From positions 11,795,197 through 11,859,196 of the forward strand of contig OZ021725.1 of the NCBI GenBank assembly GCA_963978545.1: a stretch of DNA of 64,000 bases, read 5' to 3'. Origin of the DNA: Linyphia triangularis. Its lineage: Eukaryota > Arthropoda > Arachnida > Araneae > Linyphiidae. The translations under genes were made by a program, and so were the position numbers. The first letter of the stretch is position 1; each line of letters starts with the position of its first letter. Shown here one piece after another: positions 34,110 through 45,710 of the stretch. The notes beneath the pieces were generated by a model, which saw only the letters and a list, made by a program, of their open reading frames with translations, made no database searches and was not told the origin of the DNA.

Positions 34110-34700
34110 TATGGGGAAAGAACCAACAAAAGGATCTCGCGAGTTTAAAAAAAAAATAGAACTGAAAACCAAGAAGCGGTTACGATTGAAAAACAAATTA
34201 GCTACAAGAAAAGCTAAACTTAAGACATCTAGAAAAATATCTATTAAAAAAGAAAGGCAAACTTTAGAAAGTGGAAATGCTTAATTCCGCAAGAAAATTC
34301 TCCATTCTATTCCTCTTTATCAGCACTTGAGAAAAACTGTTGCTTAAATGAAACTAAAATTACCAAAAGAATCTGAAAAGAAGTTAGCAACAATAGCTAA
34401 GGTAATTGCAGATTTGTCGCCTTAAAACAAAAATCGTTTACTGCACTAACCAGCTTTGAAAAGTCTTTGCCAAACCCGAAAGACAAGATCAGCTAGCTAC
34501 TTTGAAAGAAAGTAAATTATTTTTAAGAGGGATGACCATTAGTAGACTGTATTCTGGACAAAAAGATATTGTGATTATTCAAAATGATAAAGCCAAAACA
34601 AGTATTCAAAAACATTATTGTTTATTGCGAAAGGCGAATAGTTAATTGTGCATGGGGCACATATCAAAAATCGATTTGAGAAATCTGTGCTCCGTACTCT
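34110..34700 (+). pseudogene. Decayed Lys-rich coding remnant, probably transposase
   Basis: The plus strand has successive broken frames of Lys/Arg-rich sequence: IELKTKKRLRLKNKLATRKA, then LKLPKESEKKLATIAKVIAD, then after more stops RGMTISRLYSGQKDIVIIQN. The last resembles a segment (PGRKD-V-V-I) found in some arthropod transposon proteins, by recollection only. Stops occur every 20-60 codons. It sits just left of a pair of inverted repeats at 34.83 and 36.86 kb, which may be the ends of the responsible element or of another. Confidence 0.3.
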
Positions 34701-35576
34701 TCCTTATGTAAACCTTAGGATAAAGATTTATTAATAATTTTGAGTAATTCACAGTTCACACTTGTAGAAGAAGAAAAAAGAATCAAATGTCCAACTCACC
34801 GTGTGTAATAAAAAAGATCATATAACTTAGGATGTACAGTACCCCCCCCCCAAAAAAAAAAAACCAGAACGATGGCTATATCTTTTGTTCTAATTGTTGA
34901 AATAGAAAACAAAAGTTACCGTTGTAAATCGTAATAGGTTTTTAATAATTGTATGTAGTTTTTTTTATCATGAGGGGTCATCTACATATTAAAACAGAAC
35001 TAAACTTTAAAAAGTTCAATAGCAACCTCATAATATTATTCCATATTTCGATTCAGCATTAAAAAAGAATGCGAAATACAAAAATTCGTAATTTTCTAAT
35101 GAATGGTTTGTAATTTAAATGATAAAAAGAAAATGATTAACTAATGTTAAATAAAAAAGTTGGTTTTTTGGCCATAAATACTTAAATAATTAATATATTT
35201 CAGTAATTTTTTTTTCAAAGGTAGTTTGTAAATGGCCAAACATAAATAGCAATTAATAAATAGCAATAAATAGCAGCTTTTGAATCAATTTCTTTTTTAA
35301 TAATTAATTAATAAAGCAATTAAAAAAAATTAATAGAAACATATATTTTTTTTGCTTTTATTAGATTTACCATGTTCTAAAAACCCTCCATAATTTTTTT
35401 CTTTCCATTTTGACTATTAGTTCTCGATTTTTTAGAGAAAATGTAAAAAACGCTCACTTTAAGGGACCGTATAGTAGACGACTTTTGAAAACTATCAAAG
35501 ATTAATTCAAGGTAAACTAGAGGTGTGGAAAATCGCATAACGTTCAATTATGTTCAATTATAGTATAACCAATAGT

Positions 35577-35896
35577 TTAAGAAACACGCTTTAATAGGAA
35601 AGTGAACTAAAAAGTAGAAGATAATTTTAAATAAGTTTGAAATAAGAATAGAGTGATTGACAAGAAATATTTATTTTATCGTAAAAAAGCGTGGGGTGCT
35701 TGATGTCAATTTTTGTAAATATTATATGACAGATATTAGTAAAAGTAGAGCCATTATGAAAATATCTTAAAAAGCACCCCACGCTTTTTTACGATAAAAT
35801 AAATATTTCTTGTTAATCACTCTATTCTTATTTCAAACTTATTTAAAATTATCTTCTACTTTTTAGTTCACTTTTCTATTAAAGCGTGTTTCTTAG
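35577..35896. repeat. Near-perfect 125-bp hairpin
   Basis: The left arm at 35577-35701 (AAGAAACACGCTTTAATAGG ... AAAGCGTGGGGTGCTT) and the right arm at 35772-35896 are reverse complements with only a couple of mismatches, around a 70-base loop. The right arm is followed by a partial direct copy of its distal part (TTCTATTAAAGCGTGTTTTT near 35938). Confidence 0.85.
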
Positions 35897-35959
35897 TTTT
35901 TTAATCTATTGATTATTTTCTACTTTTTAGTTTGATTTTCTATTAAAGCGTGTTTTTTA

Positions 35960-36779
35960 GTTTTTTATATTATTAATTATTTTTTCTGTAAACTATCACT
36001 TTTTTTTATTTCATTTGCTTTCTTAAATTCCATTTATTTAAAACAACATTTTTTAAGCAATTTCAATAAGTTATCCTTTAAAAATTTTACTGAATCATGT
36101 GACTTTTTCATTTTATAAATAATTTCAATGATCTAGTTACATTTGTGTTTATAGTGAAATATTTCTGTAAAATATTCATGCTTTGCTAAATACTGTTTAC
36201 TAATGCCTACATTTAATATTTATTAATTTTCTAATTATCAGTAGTATTCGTTATATTTCTGCAATTACAGTTTTCGATATTTTATTTATTTCGTGTGAAG
36301 AATGCACATCTTTAATGTTGTAAATAAATTATGTTACTTTTGCGTTTACTTGCTATTTTTGTATTAATCTTAAACATGACACTATAAATCCAAGTAGTTT
36401 CTATGCAATTTTAGACTAATACTTGTATTTTTTAACGTCGTGAAACGCGCCACATTGACCGTTCGATTTCTCCCGCTGTGAAGAAGAACCTTAAAAATAC
36501 CTTTCGTTTTATGGAAATTCTCCCTGAAGATCGGTCGAAAAATGGTCGAAATATTTTCACTCATAAGTGACGTGTTTTTCAACATAATGCATTGAAATTT
36601 GGTATATAGGGTAAACGATGTATTCTGAATCGAATGGAATGATAAAAAATAAGGGTTCGTAAAGAAATTTTCGAAGATAGCGTTACTTTTACTTAGTAAA
36701 CGGTCCCTCAAGAAAAAAAAATTGCATCAGATATATAGAAAATCGTAAGCAAAACATTTTGGTGCAAACCGTAAGATTC
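35960..36779. other. No gene seen
   Basis: AT-rich. A 109-codon minus-strand frame (36382-36711) has no recognisable domain and overlaps the inner inverted repeat. Confidence 0.5.
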
Positions 36780-36815
36780 TACGATAATTAGAACCGAAGA
36801 TATAGCCATCGTTCT

Positions 36816-36847
<32 letters not shown>

Positions 36848-36930
36848 GTACTGTACATCAAAATGACACCTGCAATCTCTTTAGGAAGTTTTGTTGTAAT
36901 TAAATTTAGTTTTAGAAATAAGGATAGAAT

Positions 36931-38461
36931 TAGGGATGGAACGGATGTGAGTTTTGCCGGATACCGGATTTCGGATATCCGGGGTACCATGTCTACCGGA
37001 TACGGATATCCGAAACGGATTTCACCGGATATTCGGTCTATATACTAAAAACGATAGTTATACGATATATATCCGTCTTTAAATATAAACTTAAAAAATT
37101 TCGAACCCAAAATTCATCAACATTATGTTATACCATATTTAAAATATATATTTAATATAAACAAACAAAATTAGTACTTACATATTTTTGTGGTTAAGGC
37201 TTTTGCTTTAGAATCATCTAAACTCCACAATTTTGGTACAAATAATGTCGATTCCAATGTTGTCTGCGTGCATTTCTTGTTTTTATGAATTGTTTTTTCT
37301 TGTTCATCAATATTTGAGGCATTTAGTGAGTCTTTTAAGCTTCGGTGAATTTCCTTATGCACACTCATTAAATAGTTCCATAAGGGTTTTGTGGAAAAGG
37401 ATTTTGGGCTTTTGCCGCGCACAATATATTTTTTAAGCGATTCTGTGGAGCAAGTAACACATAGGGCTTTGCTTTCGTCATTTCCATTAATTTTAAAATA
37501 CTTCCAAATGGGTGATTTTAAATGAGTCATTAATAAAAATTATAAATTGGATTGTAATTGGAGAAAACTATGATTCAAGACATTCTAGAGAGCTAAATAT
37601 AATTCCACATTGTAGCGCTGCGTTAAAGACCTAAAAATTACAATACTTCATTTTACGTCAGAAAAAATATACCAGCTTTCAACTTCTGCCAATGAAAAAT
37701 CAGAAATTAGACCATACCATTCACAGCATAAAGGGGTAGGGTATTATCGTCGATAGAACAAAAAATAAAAAAAGCATTGAGGAGTGCGCATTGGCTATTT
37801 ATTGCTTTTTACTCGCTAGCAAATGTCAGAAAAAAAGGAGGAAGTGAGAATAACTAAAACTCTTAACAAGTAACTTATGTTATGGGAAAAAAGTACTATT
37901 TATTAGTATTTCGGTTCGTGTTTTACGGAGAAGCATTCAAATATAGCATCTGGAATTAATCAGATCATAAACTTGGAATGAAAAGAACATATTGCAAAAC
38001 ACGTATGAAAGATGTGTATGGAAAAAGATTGGAGGAATGGTTTATGCTTATCAACTCGGCGCCAATAATACGGCGCCTCTTTCTGTGAATTGAAACTAAA
38101 TGCACCTCCATCTTCTAGCTCATCCCTTAAGTTAGGGATATGCGAAAGAATAGTTCTCACGAAGGAACTTTTTCGTTTTCTAACTTGACTGCAATTTATG
38201 TCCAAGAAAAAAAAAATATATATAAAAAAAACAAAAAAAAAACGTAGGATGCGGTGTCCCCTTTGTCCGAAAAAGATCATTATTTTTTGCAAAAAATTAT
38301 TTCTTGTGGATACGTGGTGGCCGGATATATAGCCGGATATCCGAATGAAATTATCGGATGTCCGGTATTTCAAATCGGATATCCGACGGGGTTTCGGATA
38401 TTGAAAAATCAACCGGATATGCCGGATATCGGATATTTGCCGGATATCCGTTCCATCCCTA
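36931..38461. mobile_element. hAT element, 1531 bp, with 8-bp target duplication
   Basis: It starts TAGGGATGGAACGGATGTGA and ends with the inverse of TAGGGATGGAACGGATATCC. It is flanked by a perfect 8-bp duplication, GATAGAAT, at 36923-36930 and 38462-38469; eight-base duplications are diagnostic of the hAT superfamily among the candidates here. Both subterminal regions are crowded with GGATATCCG palindromes, likely transposase binding motifs. A BED-finger remnant at 37171-37530 shows descent from an autonomous element whose catalytic region is deleted. Confidence 0.92.
37171..37530 (-). pseudogene. hAT transposase N-terminal BED zinc-finger remnant
   Basis: The frame starts MTHLKSPIWKYFKIN and continues ALCVTC...KSFSTKPLWNYLMSVHKEIH. 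The Trp/Phe start, C-x2-C, central aromatic and H-x3-H spacing are those of BED fingers, which bind DNA at the N-terminus of many hAT transposases. After about residue 65 the sequence becomes Lys/Ser/Thr rich, and the frame stops at 120 residues without any catalytic segment. It is oriented inward from the right terminus of the element, as a 5'-terminal exon would be. A short stable DNA-binding peptide is conceivable but unproven. Confidence 0.7.
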
Positions 38462-39060
38462 GATAGAATATTTGTAGCTCAAGTTACTGTAATTGAAAAA
38501 AAATCAACAAAAAATATGTTATATTTCCCAAAAAATGCAATTAATCAGGACAGGGTTCCCATTGGTCCTTAAAAGTCCTTAAGAACTCCTTAATTTTGGT
38601 TTTCGTTTTTAAGAGCCCATAAGAACTCCTTATTTTGACATATCGGGTTCTTATATACTCCTTAATTTCGTCTTAAAAATGTCCGAGATCGTAAATTTCT
38701 GCCGGTTTTCGAAACTGCATCAGCGAAATATTAAGTAAAACCAATTGGTCGCTGAAGCTAAAAAATACTGTGATCGGAACACTAAACCCTTCTTCTAAAC
38801 CGGGTTTTTTCTTTTTCTTCCGCAAACTGAGGGATGTTTAAATGTGAGGCCACATTTCGGGAACCAGCTCTCCTGGAAAATTCTTATTCTAAGTGTACGG
38901 GTTGACGCGTTTTGGAAAAGTTGGCGCCTAAGTCAAAACGTCTACAATTCATTATGGCGGGTGATTCAAAATCCCCTAGTAATAAAAAATGGTCGTTAAT
39001 GCTAAACAATGACTGAAAACCGAAGGAATACAAAAATAATTAAGAACATACGACATGATG

Positions 39061-39755
39061 TCAGTGGCGTAGCCAGGATTTTTTTTCGGGGGGGGGGGGG
39101 GCCGAAACAAAAATTGTAAATCATGATAAATGAATAATTTGGGTTTGTATACTTAGTAATTTCTGAGGTGCCAACTTCAGTTTGTAGACATGTGATCTCC
39201 TTAATAATCACATGTATCCCTCTTCAACTTTTAGTAATATTCAGAAATGGTTATTTTTCTTTAAACATTCAATTAAAATGCTAATAAATAGAATACCAAA
39301 TGACACTACAACGATTCAACCTGCTAATAACACAAAATATTTCTAAAATTCAGAAACAAATCCCTAAAAATTCAGGACAATCCATAAGAATTTGCATATC
39401 TCTGTATTTTCTCACTAGCCAATTTAACAACATGGCTTTTTTAACCTAAAATATTTTTTTTAAAGAATTCTTGTATAAGTCCACTTTAGCTTAGAGAAGG
39501 GCAAAAAAAAAGAAGGGGGGGGGGGACAAAAAAAAAAGGGGAAGGAAAAAAACAGTTAGTGACCAATTAAAAATAAAAATCGGGCTTCAAATCAGACACT
39601 ATAATTAACACACATGTAAGCAATTTGGTTTGAAAATTCAGTTGTTTCGTGGGTTAGACACAGCTGAATTACACCAAATAATATTTTATTTTAATCCTTT
39701 CTTTAAAAGTTATAGGACACAATAGTTTAATTTATAAAAATCTTGTTTTATTCAT
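39061..39755. mobile_element. Nested insertion beginning CAGTGGCGTAGCCAGG
   Basis: Comparison with the uninterrupted relative at about 27090 shows that sequence from CAGTGGCGTAGCCAGGATTT, followed by a G tract, to about 39755 is extra. The start resembles the inner element at 41538 (CAGTGGCGTATATAG). No right terminus or target duplication is visible, so it is truncated. Confidence 0.5.
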
Positions 39756-39762
39756 AAAGTTC

Positions 39763-39969
39763 TTGTTTTATGGAAATAATGATGATAAAGGAAATTTAAG
39801 CAAACCAAGTTGCAAGTCTTGTCAGATTGTGCTTGAAGCAACTAGATACCAAAAAGTAGTGGCCAAATTTAATTTTGTTTTAGTTGTTGCTAAATTACTT
39901 CGACTTTCGTACGAGTTCTTTCAAAATGATAAACCCCTCTTGCCTTTTTTTTGGAAAAGAATACTTTAA
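39763..39969 (+). pseudogene. hAT-like transposase fragment
   Basis: The frame reads KGNLSKPSCKSCQIVLEATR, VVAKFNFVLVVAKLL and EFFQNDKPLLPFF, then stops. It is a shorter relative of 27136-27468 and keeps the F-Q-N-D-K-P-L-L-P-F motif more exactly. It is truncated at both sides. Confidence 0.55.
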
Positions 39970-39970
39970 A

Positions 39971-40589
39971 TACTTATAAACGATTTTTTTTTTCCATTTA
40001 CGTTGAAGGATTTTCTCTTCGGTCACGTAAGTAAATAAATGTTTTATAATTTTTTTTCCAGTTTGTACAATTTGAATAAAGCTTATTTCCATAAGATTAA
40101 TTACTTAATCCAACATTGCTTCTTAAAAATATGGAAATGCAGATTTTTTTGGCACAAAATAAAGATCATTAGAATTTTAAATGTTATGCATTAGTTTTAT
40201 TTTTATTGTTTATTATGTATATTGTAAGTAATAAAATAATCATTATAAAGTATGTTTTTGGTTTAATAATTAAGAATATCCAATAACTAAAGTAACATGT
40301 GCACCGCCAGGAAGTGCACTTGTCCTCCACCCACCCTCCCTTTCCCTGGAAAATAACAAAGTAAAATTTCATTAAGATTGAGAAATTGAATAATCCGGAT
40401 TAAACCCAACTAATAATAATTATAACAACCGGCTTATGCCCCCTTGGGTGCTTTGTGTATCCCCCTGAAAATAATTTGGTCGCTGCTCATGTTATTTGAA
40501 ATAAAATTTCTAAAACTATAAAAAAGTAAAATGAAATTAATAAAATGTTAGGAAGCTAAGTAAGCAAAACTTTCGGCTATACAGCGTTT
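39971..40589. other. No gene seen
   Basis: AT-rich spacer with short frames only. Confidence 0.5.
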
Positions 40590-40718
40590 TATAAAAACGT
40601 TGTTTTGTAGTATTTTGTAAAAAAATATATATACACATAGTTAACATCGCGATGTATCGTGATGTTTGCTTCCCGATATATTACGATGCAGAAATGTTGA
40701 CATCGCCCAGGCCTAGTT
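40590..40718. mobile_element. hAT-like terminus (GGGCGATG family), second copy
   Basis: It matches 10380-10525, ending CGATGCAGAAATGTTGACAT then CGCCCAGGCCTAG. As at the first site, only this end is seen. Confidence 0.5.
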
Positions 40719-41150
40719 AGAAACCACATAAAATGTCGTCAATACAGAGCATTTAGCGTTGGTCCCTTAGAGTACCTTTTTTTTTATTTTGGTCCCTTTT
40801 GTGCCTTTTTTTTTAACATTTGGTCCCTTTTTTTAAAATATATTTGTACCACGTGACCAGCAAGCGCCATTTCTCTTTTTTCTCTCTTTGTCGAACACAA
40901 GAGGGAAGAAAAGCAGACCAGAAATCCGTGTCGCGTCCAGTTACGATGAATTAGCGTCGATTGGTTGAATGCTGTTTACAGAACTGTTTTGGTTCTATAT
41001 TGAATCGTCAAGGTCATGTAATCGTTTGGTAGCTCGAAGGTCGTAACCATCGCAGATTCTGCGGACTACGTTTTTTCGACTTGGAACAGGAGTTTTCATC
41101 ACGTGTCGTGGGATTAAAAAATACGAATCGGAATTTCTCGAATATAAAGG

Positions 41151-41346
41151 TAAAGCCGGATTTACACGCTAACAACCGGCCTCCAGTTTAGATCACCAGT
41201 TCTGTGATGTCATCTAAGCAACCGTAGCGCCGTCTATCGGTGATCACGGGAGAGCGCACGTGGTTGGTTAATCAGAGTAGCCTGGTGACATCACTGGCTG
41301 GCGATCTAAACTGGAACCTCGACTGGTAGCGTGTATATCTGGCTTA
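41151..41346. mobile_element. 196-bp MITE
   Basis: Inverted arms of about 60 bp: TAAAGCCGGATTTACACGCT and CTCCAGTTTAGATCACCAGT at the left, and in reverse TAAGCCAGATATACACGCTA and TTCCAGTTTAGATCGCCAGC at the right. It is a compact foldback with no coding capacity. Confidence 0.75.
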
Positions 41347-41537
41347 AGTAAATTTTATTTTTAAATATTTTGATATCGGGGTTCCCACGGGTCCTTGAAA
41401 CTCCTTAAGAACTCTTTGATTTTCGATTTCAAAAGTCGAATCCTTGATTTTCTTCGACAATATAGCACGGTTTTTATGTGTTAAGATAAAAGTTTCATTT
41501 AAAATTTGCGACTTCTAAAATAGCATTACACTTAAAT

Positions 41538-44500
41538 CAGTGGCGTATATAGATTACAATTTCGGGAGGGGCCGGTACGAACAAACTTACCGTTATTTGC
41601 ACTTGTTTTTTTATGTTTTAAGTGAGATCTCACTCAATGATTAAGGATGGTTTTCAAGGGATTTTAAAAGAAATATTGGGAAAAAACATAGTTATTATTT
41701 TTTTTATATATTTTCAGTTTACTTTTATAACTGAAGTGAACTAAAGCTTTATTATATGATAGCAGATTATTTTATAAAACACTTAATTGCATTCTCGTTA
41801 ATATTATTTTCCTCACTTCCCCCCTACTTTTTTCCTTATATAACTTTTATTTTAATAAAAACCTCCTCTGTTCATTAATTAGTCTTTAAGGTCATTATCT
41901 CTACTATTAGTTCTTTATCTTCAGCAGTGATCGAAAATTTTCGTCCCTTTTAACAAATTACTGAAAACCTGTTACTAATTTCCTTGTTTCTTGGTGAACT
42001 CCTTTGAATATACTTTAGGAGTGCAAAAATATCACGCAATATTTACAAAAAGATCGGGATTTTCCTTCAGAATAAGCTAACCACTCAAATTCTTCTAGCC
42101 ATTTAATTTGAAAAGTTGTAGTATGGTTTGAGCTAAAACTACTACACCGGTCTGCAAAATTTAAAGATTTTTCAGTTTTTCTCTAACAACTTCTCAGTGG
42201 AACAGCATAGACACATGAAATTCACATAAAAGAGGCATATTTATGTAACAAAACGATAAGTAAAACAACTCAGTCGTAAATTGAAATGCAAAGTGCACAG
42301 TGGGGACACATGCAAAAGCATGAAGTACCATTAGAGAGCAGTTGCAAAAAGGCATTCACATTAAAAATCTCACAACTCATGGAGTTGACTTTTAGTGCGA
42401 GATATGATCTCCCCTGTCATCAGTGTTTACTTGGCTTTGTATTCTCACACTTAACATGAGTTTCTTGATGAATTCTAGTGACTAAATTGCTCAGTCAGAT
42501 TACTTACCTAAAACTTACTCACCTATTTGTTGTACTATTATTTTTATTTATTTCTGGTTGTAGTAGATACTCGACGAATATTACATGTTTATTAAAAATA
42601 AAATTGTCATACAAGTAGTCTTCACAAGTAGAAGTGTGTATTCTGCCACGGGCCCGTATAAAAAAATAAAAAAAGTTAAATTCGCATCATATGATGACTA
42701 AAAAATGACGGCATATTGTGACCCAAAATTATTTGAGTCATTTATTATTTATAAAAGGACGTCATTTCATGATTAAAAAAAATGTGCACCATATGATGAC
42801 CAAAACATTTACGTCATTTTAGGAACGTCAGTTTGTATGACCATTAAATGACGTCAAAACTGACGTGATTTTTTACTGAATAACGTCATTCGAGAAAAGA
42901 TGCCCTAAAAATTATGTCATTTATCACGTCATGCTACTACTTGTGTTGCATCCAAAGACCAAAACTTTTTTCCCACAAAATCGTTAACTTAATTTGGTAT
43001 TTACCACGTAATATCGTTTTTCCACCTTTCTATAGAACCTCTGACGTCCATTATTACTCATGAGATTAAAAAAATTCTTTTCAGTAAAAAGTATCTAATG
43101 TTAAAAAATTTGTTCTTTAGATGCCATTTAAGAGCGCAAGAGATAATTGAATTCAACTTTTTCACTGTGATTATGTTAACTTGATCCAGGCAAATTTTTA
43201 AACGGTAAAATATTGGTTTTTAAATAGCATTTATTGTTACTTGGGGTAAATTTTGTTTCACTTTTGCTTTGAATAAATGATTAAAAAAAGTATGAATATC
43301 GCCCCTATAAGTAAACCAGATCATTCCTCTAATCCGAATTTCATCAAATATGATTTGGACGCTTCTACGATAGGCATTTTGTAAAGATTTAATGTATTGG
43401 GAACTTTACATCACTTGCAAACAGTTCAAAAGACTGGACGAGTAATTTAGCCACTAGAATTAAATCAAGAAATTTATGTCAAGTATGAGAATACAGTGCC
43501 GAGTAAACACTGATGACAGGGAAGATCATATCTTTCACTAAAAATCAACTGCATACTAATGCTACTCCATTTTTTTTAAATCCTGAATTAGTATGCAACT
43601 ATCAATATTATGTTCAGCGCACTTGATCAATGCCATAAAATACAAGAATAAATTTTAATAATTCTTATCAGTTATTAAAATATTAATATCTCAACATTAA
43701 TTTAATCACGACAGCAATAGACGGTATTCTAAATTGTTAATTAATATTTAAATAACTCCAACAATTGTCGATGGGGGGGGGGGGCATCTGTAATGTTGTG
43801 CCTATAGTAATCAAATTTCTAAATCGGCCCCTGTCCATTGTACACTTTGCATTTCAATTTGCCACCGAGTTGTTTTACTTATCGTCATGTTACATAAAGA
43901 TGCCTATGTAATGTGAATTTCATGTATCTATGCTGCTCCAGTGAGAAGTTATTAGGGAAAAACTGAAATATCCATTAATTTTGTAGACTAGTGTAGAAGA
44001 AGAAAGAAATTTGTAAAAAGGTTAAATGCATTTTTTACGAGTTAAATTTTTCTTTATTTGTTTTTCTTTATTTCAAATTTTTTCTCTATTTGTTTAAATC
44101 CTCCGCAACTGATGCTGGATCAAAGGTACTAGAATTTGCGATGTCAAAAGGAACATTGCTACTGACACAGCCAACTTCAGCGCTGCTTATTTACACAATG
44201 TTTTTTTACAAAAAACAGTTTTGAATAGAATTTTTATCGCTTCATTATGAATACCATTAACTTAATAAAGCAAATTAAGATTACACAACAGCATAATGCA
44301 GAGTATTGCAGATACACACCTATTTAAAAAGCACACTATTGAATAAACAGAGCTACAGATAAAATGCCAAAGCCACATCTGCTTTATACATATTTTAATT
44401 TCACAGTACTTATTCTGGTGCCATCAATTTTTTTTATTTTTGAGAAGCTAAGAGAATGGAAATTATTTGCAAAGAAACGCAAATAATAACTACTTATTAC

Positions 44501-44569
44501 TTTAATTTTTTGTTCCTGATTTCGGGGGGAGCCAGGGCCCCCTGGGCCCCTCCTATATATACGCCCTTG
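41538..44569. mobile_element. hAT-like element, 3032 bp, with perfect 8-bp target duplication
   Basis: It starts CAGTGGCGTATATAGATTAC and ends with the inverse of CAAGGGCGTATATATAGGAG. ACTTAAAT is repeated exactly at 41530-41537 and 44570-44577. Terminal GGGAGGGGCC-type G-rich blocks lie just inside both ends. The interior is mostly a long interrupted inverted repeat (see next entry) and AT-rich sequence with no transposase. Confidence 0.88.
42140..44010. repeat. Internal foldback arms of the 3-kb hAT-like element
   Basis: Left segments at 42140-42310 (TTCTCAGTGGAACAGCATAG, AACGATAAGTAAAACAACTC) and 42380-42500 (GATCTCCCCTGTCATCAGTG) recur inverted at 43830-44010 and 43430-43560. A 270-base stretch in the right arm has no partner. 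The centre (42650-42960) is rich in GACGTCAT and TGACGTCA-like strings. Confidence 0.8.
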
Positions 44570-44602
44570 ACTTAAATCATTTATTCAAAAGTTTTTTTAT
44601 CT

Positions 44603-45020
44603 AACAATTAAATATAGAGTTTCATGGACGGTTTTCGATCTGGACTTGCGTTATTTAAATTTCGTCTAGTACTTGACCACGTGACCGAACGAGATCGTTT
44701 GTAAATAAACGCAAACAGCTTTTTTAAATTGAATTATATTTAGCAATTAAATATATGATTTCGGGGGACGGTTTTCGATCTGAACTTATTTTTTGAATTT
44801 CGTCAAGTACTTGACCACGTGACCGATCAAGATCATTTGTTAATAAATGCAATTAGATTGATTTTTTTTTTTTTTTAAATTTTTTTTTTAAAATTGAGTT
44901 TAATGTATCTAATAATTAAATATGTATTATGTAGACTGTTTTCGATCTGACGTGTATTTTTTTTTTTTTTTTTTTAAAGTTTCGTCTAGTACTTTACTAC
45001 ATGACCGATCGATATCGTAT
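44603..45020. repeat. Three tandem units, about 141-166 bp
   Basis: Units begin near 44603, 44744 and 44910 with CAATTAAATAT, then GACGGTTTTCGATCTG, then TTCGTCTAGTACTTGACCAC and GTGACCGATCAAGATC. They belong to the outer element at 40745-45710. Confidence 0.8.
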
Positions 45021-45710
45021 ATTGAGCTACAGTTCTGAAATTTTCAACACAAGTAGTTTTGGCATTCTAATTAGACTATTGACAAAAAGAATGTTAAAAT
45101 TTTAATTTGTTTTTTAATTAATATTTTCACAAAAAGTGTCTTCTAATAAGCGTAGAGCTCTGAAAGTTTCAACTTTGAAGGCCAACTTTTAGCCTTTTAA
45201 TTTTGCTTTCCACAAACACGTGTTATAATGATCTTAAAGGCGTGTTGTATTATTGTATTAACGGGGATTTTTGGTGTTAAATATAGGTTTTCTGCAGATC
45301 CTAAGAATTCTAGTGTTCAATCATGTGTTGAAATAATCCGATGCAAAGGGGAAATTTGCACTCCAAAATTGTTATTTGCGTTCTGTTTACAGTTTTAAAA
45401 ATCTGGTAAACATAATTCGCAGTGGTTTTTTTCTTTTTTTTTTTTTCTTTTTTGTAGTAGTATACAGTCAATAATTAATTCTTTTCTTTTTAATGTGCAC
45501 TCCAAATGAATGTTTGGAGTGCAAAGTTTGCTCTTGGACAAATAATTTTTAATTCAACCCCTTCAATTGTAGGTACTGAATACGAGGCATTTTTTTCTAT
45601 GCTATAAAAACAAATTTTGTTTAAAAGTCCCTTTTTTTTTACAAGTACCTTTTTTTAAAATTTTTGGTCCCTTAGTCCCTTTTTTTGAAGTTCCAAGCTG
45701 CTAAACACCC

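Larger units (their letters stand above)
34830..36862. repeat. Inverted repeat pair bounding a 2-kb element
   Basis: GGATGTACAGTACC, a homopolymer, then AGAACGATGGCTATATCTT at 34830-34895 recurs inverted at 36780-36862 (homopolymer T there). A second inverted pair, AGGGACCGTATAGTAG near 35462 and AAACGGTCCCTC near 36700, lies inside. The arrangement suggests one element of about 2 kb, with a hairpin at 35577-35896 within it. No coding sequence is seen, and target duplications could not be identified. Confidence 0.45.
38551..39970 (+). mobile_element. hAT-like element (CAGGGTTCCCAC family), 5' part, with nested insert
   Basis: It begins CAGGGTTCCCATTGGTCCTT and follows the element at 26606 for several hundred bases in the same order (GGTTTTCGAAACTGCAT and so on). 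It resumes after an unrelated insert with the transposase fragment at 39763. The right terminus is missing. Confidence 0.65.
40745..45710. mobile_element. Large hAT-like element with nested insertions
   Basis: The left end CAGAGCATTTAGCGTTGGTC and the right end, inverted as GGGTGTTTAGCAGCTTGG, share a TTTAGC core. Both are followed inward by GGTCCCTT-rich subterminal sequence (GGTCCCTTAG). The flanks CGTCAATA (40737-40744) and AGTCAATA (45711-45718) are an 8-bp duplication with one mismatch. Inside lie a MITE (41151), a CAGGGTTC-family fragment (41377), a complete element (41538-44569) and short tandem repeats (44603-45020). No transposase is readable. Confidence 0.72.
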
